Positions 56,801 through 64,000 of a DNA stretch of 64,000 nucleotides are shown here, piece by piece; position 1 is the stretch's first letter; each line of letters opens with the position of its first letter. The notes beneath the pieces were generated by a model, which saw only the letters and a list, made by a program, of their open reading frames with translations, made no database searches and was not told the DNA's origin. A program made the position numbers and the translations under genes. Source of the stretch: Cryobacterium flavum (GTDB lineage: Bacteria; Actinomycetota; Actinomycetes; Actinomycetales; Microbacteriaceae); the NCBI RefSeq assembly GCF_900103805.1, contig NZ_FNIB01000003.1:324987-388986 (forward strand). The letters are read 5' to 3'.

Positions 56801-57605
56801 ACTGCCGGCGGCCCTCGGCGCGGGCGCCATCCGCAGGGTCGCGCCGGAGGGGTCGCGGTGGGCCCGCACTCGCTGGCTCTATGCGCCCCCGGCGGCGTTC
56901 GTCGCGGTCGCCACCTGGTCATCGATCGAGCGCGATTGGTTCACAATCTGGATGATGTGGGCTCTCATGCTCGCCTACCTCGTGACTGTCGTCGTCATCG
57001 CCTGGCGGCTGCGCACCCGAACAACGAGCCTGCCACCCGTGTGGTTCGTCTTCGCCATCGCGTTCGTCACGGCGATCGTGGCGTGGAGTCCGCGAGACCT
57101 GCGCGTCGAATGGTTCTCGCTGCCGCTTGGCCTCTTTCTGCTGGCGGCCGGCGCCATGGTGCTGAATGGTGCGCGAGCGGATGCCGCGCGCGTGCATCCA
57201 GTCGATGCCAGCACGAGAGGCACCATCAGTAGCTGGCCGGCCGGCTGGAACGGCTCCTGGCCCCTGCTCGCCCCCGGAATCGTGGCCCTTCTGTCGGCTT
57301 CGGTCACGGCCACCTTCACTGACCCGCAGACCTGGCGGGCGATCCTCGTGATCATCATTGCGCTCGTCGCAATTCTGATCGGCTCGAGTCGCAGGCTCGC
57401 GGCCCCGTTCCTGATCGGAATCATCGTGCTTCCGCTCGAAAACGTTCTCGTGTTCCTAGTGCAGATCGGTCGGGGGATCGAGTCGATGCCGTGGTGGATC
57501 ACCCTGGCCGTCGTCGGTGCCGTGCTTCTTATCATCGCCGTCACCTATGAGCGACGTGCGGGTGAAGAAAACAGCATTACTGATCGATTGCGGGACCTGC
57601 GCTAA
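53856..57605 (+). CDS. Giant multi-spanning membrane protein with N-terminal zinc ribbon
   Basis: A 1249-aa protein of unknown function. The N-terminus has a zinc-ribbon pattern, Cys24/Cys27 and Cys36/Cys39 (CPVCAVALPDNPCRNCGAEL). A helical and a Pro/Ala-rich linker run to about residue 110. The rest is almost entirely hydrophobic, with roughly thirty predicted membrane helices in repeated pairs and no catalytic motif that I can see. The helix-pair pattern recalls DUF2157/DUF2339-type proteins, but I cannot assign it. Its ATG overlaps the XRE stop, tying it to that regulator. Confidence 0.85.
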   Translation: MSIPRAVQPWNDVAIRHLLDRTSCPVCAVALPDNPCRNCGAELVGVLAAELWSASEAAAAALVARQEALVLVSHPPRAIDAEDSAVPTPAPIPQRIPAQPGAGASATAGRRSSATVQSVLAIAGAGLFAVSAVVFTFFNPDLKDHALRSVIVGLITVLFLGGAWLLARRKLQFSAEAVGGLGMVFVALDVYAFSELAPSGVSPWVLAAAGTLFSGGVMVMVSTLARIRGWLWISLAGLTLAPAMLGYAGESTLAATLGHLGVAFVALALFRTTPMLAQRFDGLLRFERMTLATIQIVATGILLAQIGFIEFTTTTEYWLTITAVLTGVALLALLTIRQVAKLFWSAVTGVAAMAAAVSLPFALDLGAHGAGEWYQAVAPAAGAAALLVLQGCAPRARALDRRAFLGGAFAIAGVSVLVPVLSAVLIGAATVLGSLSGSDLGAIGLLPAHGFLAVVLGLGAMSAGLGAFSVLTSRGDTAKTDATPKLAAWTGSLAIGLAALAGLVFACQPILPLWSRITIALCLAVATSSALVAVPRLRSAALRMRLPLVLGTHFAVLLAVIFSSADDGATVWAGIAIVATIAVIAQTVPPGIRFLHVGAGYAYALVIVAIALDQLGLGTIAVLCLTTSLGSLGAIAATFLRRVGPPAWYAILVVTIVPFMIGVAQVLFERSGWTALSTALIFLLALTLLNTRRAGLGIVLRTIAAGLLVPALAVVVICLGAQVLLGSASPVTLPVIAAIVAIVLPSTGLIESMLGLRGIGSRDTAAARIAIESSTLLTAVIAVQLALVRVAAGLPTTFIVLVILGLGTAATAFWAKRRYGWWVAAASFTGALWCLWALAEISALEPYLLPPALAAAIVGLILTARGSRAVPLYALGLVVALAPILVMLAVSGTGAAALAPWRGYGLVVASWLLLGVGRVLGRGSSVRAELLRALQIPTLGVAIAAGAAGAIQGVRFGFGADPILTGGVPLVLLCFGIGLAGALPAALGAGAIRRVAPEGSRWARTRWLYAPPAAFVAVATWSSIERDWFTIWMMWALMLAYLVTVVVIAWRLRTRTTSLPPVWFVFAIAFVTAIVAWSPRDLRVEWFSLPLGLFLLAAGAMVLNGARADAARVHPVDASTRGTISSWPAGWNGSWPLLAPGIVALLSASVTATFTDPQTWRAILVIIIALVAILIGSSRRLAAPFLIGIIVLPLENVLVFLVQIGRGIESMPWWITLAVVGAVLLIIAVTYERRAGEENSITDRLRDLR

Positions 57606-57814
57606 GAGCTGGCGCAGCGACGCTCAGCCAGCAGAGCATGCGCCGATGGTCGGGGAGTAGGCGCGCCCGTCCCGCGACCGGCAGGCGCGGCATCCGCTTG
57701 CCGGCTGGGAGCGGACTGTCAGCCAGCCATGACTTTTCCGGGCACTGGCTGATAACTCAGCGATGCCCGTCTATGAACCTGCCGGTGGTGCCAGAGTGGT
57801 CTCGGAGGCTCTGG

Positions 57815-59134
57815 ATGAACTCGCTGCTCTCGGACATTAACCCGCTCGATCTCAACCTCATCGACGCACCCCTCCTCGCAGCGCTCTATGGCGTCACCGG
57901 TCTTGTACTGCTGCTCGTGTTGCTCGGTCCGACGGGCGTGCGTCGCGCGGTCATGACCGTCATCGGTGCCGTCGTCGGGGCAGCCGCCGGTTGGCTTCTG
58001 GCCTGGCTGGTCAGCGACGTCTGGGATCCCTGGGGCGTGTCGCTGTCGATCGGCACCCGGCTCTGGACCGAAGCACTGGGTGCCAGCGTCGCCATTGTGC
58101 TGCTGAATCTGCGCGGCCAGGTTCGGTGGCGACGCGTCGTCGCTATGTGCGCTCTGCCGCTCTGCCTGCTCAGCGCCGCGGCTGGGATCAACGCCGACGT
58201 CGGCCAATTTCCCACGCTACGAGTAGCTCTCGGTCTGGCTAGTTTTCCGCAGCTCGACCAGGCTCTGGCGACGGCTCGCAGCGACACTCTCGCGGCCGGT
58301 ACGACGACCAGCACGGGCGACGGAATCGTCGGCACCGTCACCATCCCGGCGACGGTCTCCGGGTTCGCCGCACGACCCGCCCTGGTCTATCTTCCGCCCG
58401 CAGCGACGGCAACCAACCCGCCGGCGCTTCCCGTGGTCGAGATGCTGTCCGGCCAACCCGGCAGCCCGAGCGACGTGTTCACGGCCGGCGGCCTGGCCCG
58501 CATTCTCGACCGGTATGCCCAGGCGCACTCCGGCCTCGCCCCCATCGTCGTGGTTCCCGACCAGCTCGGCGCGCCCGACAACAATCCGATGTGCGTGGAC
58601 TCGAAACTGGGCAACGCGGCCAGCTACCTCACCGTCGATGTTCCCACCTGGATCCGCGCGCACCTGCACGTGGTCGGCCAGCCCCTGGGCTGGACCATCG
58701 CCGGGTTCTCCCAGGGCGGTACGTGTTCAATTCAACTCGGCGCGGCGCACCCGCAGCTCTACGGTACGATTTTGGACATCGCGGGAGAGCTCGTTCCCAG
58801 CAACGGAAGCGAGGCGCACACGGTGGCAGCCGCTTTCGACGGCAGTGCCGCTTCGTATGCCGCGGCAGCACCATCAGCCATTCTCGCCGCCCACGCACCC
58901 TATGTCGATCTCGCCGCGATTTTTGTGGTCGGTGACAGTGACCTGCGCTTTCTGCCGAGGGTTCGCGCGGTAGCGGATGCTGCCCAGCGCGCCGGCGTCG
59001 ACAGTCGCCTCTTCGAATCATCGGGCACAGCCCACGACTGGCACACCGTCGACTACGCATGGACCACGGCCCTGCCCATCATCGCCGCCCGAACGGGGCT
59101 GCTCGCTCCGCACGTGGTGGCGATGACACGATGA
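57815..59134 (+). CDS. Membrane-anchored esterase (alpha/beta hydrolase, esterase D/antigen 85-like)
   Basis: Four N-terminal membrane helices (about residues 18-130) carry an extracytoplasmic hydrolase. The ATG at 57815 follows GGAGG and gives 439 aa; an upstream ATG at 57773 is possible. The nucleophile is Ser299 in GFSQGG. PALPVVEMLSGQPGSPSDV and APIVVVPDQLGAPDNNPMCVD match the esterase family, with a late His in SSGTAHDWHTVDY. The stop overlaps the start of the DUF2156 gene. Known hydrolases beside MprF-type synthases remove amino acids from aminoacyl lipids, so that role is plausible here. Confidence 0.83.
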   Translation: MNSLLSDINPLDLNLIDAPLLAALYGVTGLVLLLVLLGPTGVRRAVMTVIGAVVGAAAGWLLAWLVSDVWDPWGVSLSIGTRLWTEALGASVAIVLLNLRGQVRWRRVVAMCALPLCLLSAAAGINADVGQFPTLRVALGLASFPQLDQALATARSDTLAAGTTTSTGDGIVGTVTIPATVSGFAARPALVYLPPAATATNPPALPVVEMLSGQPGSPSDVFTAGGLARILDRYAQAHSGLAPIVVVPDQLGAPDNNPMCVDSKLGNAASYLTVDVPTWIRAHLHVVGQPLGWTIAGFSQGGTCSIQLGAAHPQLYGTILDIAGELVPSNGSEAHTVAAAFDGSAASYAAAAPSAILAAHAPYVDLAAIFVVGDSDLRFLPRVRAVADAAQRAGVDSRLFESSGTAHDWHTVDYAWTTALPIIAARTGLLAPHVVAMTR

Positions 59135-61689
59135 CCGGCGAACGGATCGCGCACGAACCGGCCAAGCGCATCCGGGTGGACCTGGCCACGCGCCCATCGC
59201 GAACGCGCTCGGCCGTGACCTCCTTCCGCGGGTTGGCCGCGCAGCGGCCGTTCGCGGTCGCGTTCGCGATCGTCCTTCTGCTCGTCGCGCTGGTCAGCGG
59301 GGTGATTTCGGGGCCGTCGCGGGGCATCCGTCTCCTTTTCGGAACCGGCTACGAGTCGGTCATCGACCGCGGACACTGGTGGTCGCCGCTCACCTCGGTG
59401 TTCTTCGTCGACAACGGTGCCGAGTTGTTGTTGGCGCTGGCCGGTGCGCTGGTTCTGCTGGGATTCGCCGAACGACTGATGGGAACCCGGCGCACCGTCA
59501 TCGCCTTTCTGATCACGTCGATTCTCGGTGCCGGAATCGGCCTCGGCGCCCAATACCTCGGCGTGGCCGGCGGCGAGATGTGGTCGCGCGGCGTGAGCGA
59601 GTTGTGGTCGATCGACCCCTTCACTCCCATGTTCGGCAGTGCCCTGGCGGCCAGTTACTTCGCCGGGCCGCTCTGGCGGCGGCGTATTCGGGTGCTCGGC
59701 CTGTCGACGGTACTCGTGCTCGTGCTGTATTCAGGCCAGCCCTCCGACCTCTACCGGATGCTGGCCGCGGTCGTCGGGCTCGGCGTCGGCTGGCTGTGGC
59801 GCCCGCCGCTGCGTGTCACGTCGTGGCGGCGCAGCTCCGACCACGAAACTCGCACGCTGCTGTCCGCCATCGTCGGCATGGTCGCGGTCGGACCGGTCAT
59901 CACCATCTTCTCCGGTGCCCGGTTCGGTCTGCTCGCGCCGCTCGGCATGCTGCTCAGCCAGGACGTACCTACGGCCGGGGAGGTCGTCGACCGCTGTCTG
60001 CTGGGTGACGTGACCCGGCAGTGCGTGCAGGAACTCAGCCTTGAACGCATCGGCGGGGCCGGCCCGGTGCTGGTCAGCCTGCTGCCGTTACTCACCCTCG
60101 TCGTTGCCGCGTTCGGGCTGTCCCGCGGACGGCGGTTCGCCGCGTGGCTGGCGATCACCATCAACACCGGGCTGGCCCTGCTCGCCGCCTGGTATTACGG
60201 GCTGCTGCCGATGTCCGGGCAGGCCTACGTCTGGCAGTGGCAATCCGGCCGGTACTGGGAGGTCACGCTCATCCTCGTGGTGTCGGTGCTCGTGCCGCTC
60301 GCCGTTGCCCTCGTTATCCTCGGCCATCTGCGCCGTTTTCCGGTTGCCTCCCGCACCGGCGTGCGACGTCGGTTCGTGCTCGTGACTTTGGGTAGCCTCG
60401 CTGCACTCGCCGCGTTCTACATCGGCATCGGATGGCTGCTCCGCGACCATTTTCGCCCAGCCGTCACGCTTCTCGACCTGCTCGCGGACGTGCCGGAGCG
60501 CTTCATTCCGGTCGGGTTCCTGCGCCTGGAGCGGGTGTCTTTTCTTCCGGCCGACCCGCTTGCCACCGCCCTGTACGACGGTGTCGGTGCTGCATTCTGG
60601 ATCGTTGTCTTCGTCGGGGCGATCCTCTGCCTGCGGAGCGCGTCGGTCGGCCCGACCGCCGACGCGCCGGAGCGGCTGCGCACCCTGCTCGCCGACCACG
60701 GCGGCGGATCGCTCGGGTTCATGACGACCTGGACCGGTAATTCCCTCTGGTTCACCGCGAGTGGGCGTACGGCGATCGCCTATCACGTGGTCAACGGCAT
60801 CGCCATCACCACGTCGGAACCGGTCGGACCGCCCTCCGAGGCCGCTGAGGCCGTGGCCTTCTTTGCCCGCATGTGCGACGACCACGGTTGGGTGCCGGTG
60901 TTTTACAGCCTGCATGAGAGCTGGCACCCGGTCTTCAACGCGATGGGCTGGCACACCATGCAGGTGGGGGAGGAGACACTGCTCAATCCGAGCGTCTGGA
61001 ACACCACCGGAAAGAAGTGGCAGGACATCCGCTCATCCGTCAATCGGGCCGACCGCGCCGGTGTGCGGGCGGTCTGGACCAGCTACCGGGCGCTGTCGCT
61101 GGCGCAGGCAGCGCAGATCGCCGAAATCTCGGAGCAGTGGGTTCAAGAGAAAGAACTTCCCGAACTGGGGTTCACCCTCGGCGGCCTCGACGAACTGCGC
61201 GACCCCGCCGTGCGGCTCATGCTCGCCGTCGACGATGCACAGCGCGTGCACGCCGTCACCAGCTGGCTGCCGACCTACCACGCCGGTGAAATTGTGGGCT
61301 ACACCCTCGACTTCATGCGGCGCCGCCCGGACAGCATCAACGGGGTGATGGAATTTCTGATCGCCCAAACGGCCGAGCGGATGCAGCAGAGTGCGCAGAT
61401 CGAGTTTCTCAGCCTGTCCATAGCGCCGCTCGCCCCGGCTGCCGGGCGCCGGCCGGGCGGAGTGGCCGATCGACTGCTCGAATACCTCGGGCGCACGCTC
61501 GAACCGGTGTACGGGTTTCGGTCGCTGCTCGCGTTCAAACGTAAGTTCCAGCCGGAGTTCGCGCCCGTTTTCATGGCTTTTCCCGACCCGGTCGCACTGC
61601 CGGAGATCGGGTTGGCCCTGGCCCGTGCCTACCTGCCGAGTCTGTCGATGCGGGAGGTCGTCACCTTGATGCGCGGGCTGAGCCAGTAG
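59131..61689 (+). CDS. MprF-like aminoacyl-lipid synthase (DUF2156) with rhomboid-like membrane domain
   Basis: An 852-aa membrane protein. The C-terminal soluble domain (about residues 513-845) is DUF2156, the catalytic part of aminoacyl-phosphatidylglycerol synthases that use aminoacyl-tRNA: DHGGGSLGFMTTWTGNSLWF, NGIAITTSEPVGPPSEA and GYTLDFMRRRPDSINGVMEFLI. The N-terminal helices (about 40-260) look rhomboid-like (HWWSPLTSVFFVDNGAELLLA, GFAERLMGTRR) but lack the GxSG catalytic motif. Around five more helices follow. The ATG at 59131 overlaps the esterase stop. The amino acid and lipid substrates are unknown. Confidence 0.83.
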   Translation: MTGERIAHEPAKRIRVDLATRPSRTRSAVTSFRGLAAQRPFAVAFAIVLLLVALVSGVISGPSRGIRLLFGTGYESVIDRGHWWSPLTSVFFVDNGAELLLALAGALVLLGFAERLMGTRRTVIAFLITSILGAGIGLGAQYLGVAGGEMWSRGVSELWSIDPFTPMFGSALAASYFAGPLWRRRIRVLGLSTVLVLVLYSGQPSDLYRMLAAVVGLGVGWLWRPPLRVTSWRRSSDHETRTLLSAIVGMVAVGPVITIFSGARFGLLAPLGMLLSQDVPTAGEVVDRCLLGDVTRQCVQELSLERIGGAGPVLVSLLPLLTLVVAAFGLSRGRRFAAWLAITINTGLALLAAWYYGLLPMSGQAYVWQWQSGRYWEVTLILVVSVLVPLAVALVILGHLRRFPVASRTGVRRRFVLVTLGSLAALAAFYIGIGWLLRDHFRPAVTLLDLLADVPERFIPVGFLRLERVSFLPADPLATALYDGVGAAFWIVVFVGAILCLRSASVGPTADAPERLRTLLADHGGGSLGFMTTWTGNSLWFTASGRTAIAYHVVNGIAITTSEPVGPPSEAAEAVAFFARMCDDHGWVPVFYSLHESWHPVFNAMGWHTMQVGEETLLNPSVWNTTGKKWQDIRSSVNRADRAGVRAVWTSYRALSLAQAAQIAEISEQWVQEKELPELGFTLGGLDELRDPAVRLMLAVDDAQRVHAVTSWLPTYHAGEIVGYTLDFMRRRPDSINGVMEFLIAQTAERMQQSAQIEFLSLSIAPLAPAAGRRPGGVADRLLEYLGRTLEPVYGFRSLLAFKRKFQPEFAPVFMAFPDPVALPEIGLALARAYLPSLSMREVVTLMRGLSQ

Positions 61690-61745
61690 CATCCGATGGC
61701 CGAGGCGGTGCCAGTAACGGTCGTATCAGCGCTGCCAAACGGTGC

Positions 61746-61757
61746 TAGCCTGAAAAT
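61746..61757 (+). promoter_or_regulatory. -10 box of the leuA leader transcript
   Basis: TAGCCT (61746-61751) ends 6 nt before the GTG of the leader peptide, so the transcript probably begins at the leader start codon. No clear -35 was found. The 61690-61745 stretch holds nothing else I can identify. Confidence 0.5.
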
Positions 61758-61785
61758 GTGTTGAACGGTGCGCTCCTCCTTAGCT

Positions 61786-61802
<17 letters not shown>
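61758..61802 (+). CDS. leuA leader peptide (attenuation)
   Basis: A 14-codon frame encoding MLNGALLLSCRDES before TAA. Three consecutive Leu codons (ctc ctc ctt, 61773-61781) plus a TTG make it Leu-rich. The end of the frame runs into the first arm of a hairpin (61786-61826). The peptide starts where the leaderless mRNA should begin and lies 66 nt upstream of leuA. This is the layout of a ribosome-mediated attenuator, in which slow translation of Leu codons changes the downstream RNA fold. Confidence 0.65.
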
Positions 61803-63634
<1,832 letters not shown>

Positions 63635-63662
63635 CAGCATCCACTTTTCGCACCAACACGAA

Positions 63663-63692
63663 AGCCCAGAACCGTCAGTTCGGTTCTGGGCT
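63663..63692. terminator. Bidirectional terminator between leuA and the window-end gene
   Basis: AGCCCAGAACCG (63663-63674) and CGGTTCTGGGCT (63681-63692) form a perfect 12-bp stem with a 6-nt loop. T-runs are weak on both strands. It lies between convergent 3' ends. Confidence 0.7.
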
Positions 63693-63760
63693 ATCGTTGC
63701 ACCATCCGGGTGCGGCCTGGTGTTGGTCTGTGCAGGGGTTAGTGTGATCGGTTGCCCTGA

Positions 63761-64000
63761 TCAGGCCAGGGCGGGCAGGTGCATCGCGCGATCCGTGCTA
63801 CGTGCACCGAGCAGGGCGCGGCAATCGTTGATCGCGTGGTCCAACAGGGTGTACAGCCGGGCGTCCGGGTCGGCAATGCAGGCCTCACCGATACCCTGCA
63901 CGGCAACGCGAATAATCGTGTCGGCCGTGCGCGGAGTGAACTTGGTGTGCGACCAGGAATGCACACCTCCGATGAAGTCACGCGCCCAACGTTCGGCATC
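63761..64000 (-). CDS. Unidentified protein, C-terminal 79 residues (5' end outside window)
   Basis: The frame is open to the window edge on the minus strand. The visible end reads DAERWARDFIGGVHSWSHTK through FTPRTADTIIRVAVQGIGEA, then CIADPDARLYTLLDHAINDC and RALLGARSTDRAMHLPALA. It is mostly helical and soluble in appearance. I do not recognise the family. A GTG at 63964 could be a start, but the sequence upstream continues in frame with similar composition, so the gene very likely extends beyond the window. It is convergent with leuA. Confidence 0.6.
   Translation of the reverse strand, partial: DAERWARDFIGGVHSWSHTKFTPRTADTIIRVAVQGIGEACIADPDARLYTLLDHAINDCRALLGARSTDRAMHLPALA

Overview
The window is about 64 kb of high-GC, gene-dense chromosome from an actinobacterium. 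It looks like a member of the Microbacteriaceae (Cryobacterium/Leifsonia-like). This is inferred from the gene order dnaE - hisD - nrdR, the hrcA - dnaJ - rsmE - HIT - phoH - ybeY - corC - era operon, a DUF222/HNH (13E12-type) gene, frequent GTG/TTG starts, and many promoters with a TAGGCT-like -10 box only 6-7 nt before the start codon (leaderless mRNAs). I saw no rRNA, tRNA, CRISPR array, complete insertion sequence or prophage. Nearly all of the window is chromosomal core.

Layout. 0-6.6 kb: 3' end of dnaE, a PlsC-type acyltransferase, a flavin reductase, hisD, nrdR and pyrD, with two large intergenic palindromes. 6.8-10.5 kb: an ABC importer with an NMT1/THI5-like lipoprotein, an ATPase and two different permeases. 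10.5-12.4 kb: an App1-type phosphatase divergent from a TetR regulator. 12.5-15.8 kb: an OpuC/ProU-type compatible-solute importer. 15.8-23.1 kb: an M56 (BlaR1-like) peptidase and a BlaI-type repressor, divergent from cydABDC (cytochrome bd oxidase and its assembly exporter). Two 17-bp operator-like palindromes lie in the shared promoter region. 23.1-33.5 kb: DedA, PabB, LeuS, ComEA, ComEC, HolA, a small membrane protein and S20.

33.8-41.2 kb: an S66 (MccF/LD-carboxypeptidase) peptidase, an alpha/beta hydrolase, an amidohydrolase, a decayed YCII/DGPF gene, lepA, a DUF1990 gene and hemW. 41.2-42.2 kb: two DUF4870 paralogs. 42.4-49.5 kb: the heat-shock, ribosome-maturation and cell-cycle operon from hrcA to era, preceded by a CIRCE element. 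49.5-53.0 kb: a less constrained island with a DUF222/HNH protein, a dispersed-repeat-like sequence, a small membrane ORF, an HTH remnant and a frameshifted GNAT acetyltransferase. 53.1-57.6 kb: a translationally coupled DUF2975 / XRE / giant zinc-ribbon multi-membrane operon. 57.8-61.7 kb: a membrane-anchored esterase coupled to an MprF-like DUF2156 protein. 61.7-63.6 kb: leuA behind a 14-codon leader peptide with a Leu run and a hairpin. The window ends in the C-terminus of an unrecognised minus-strand gene.

Items most worth follow-up: the BlaI/M56 - cydABDC regulatory unit, the leuA attenuator, the esterase plus rhomboid-like/DUF2156 pair, the DUF2975-XRE-giant membrane operon, and an over-represented GCGGATGC octamer.
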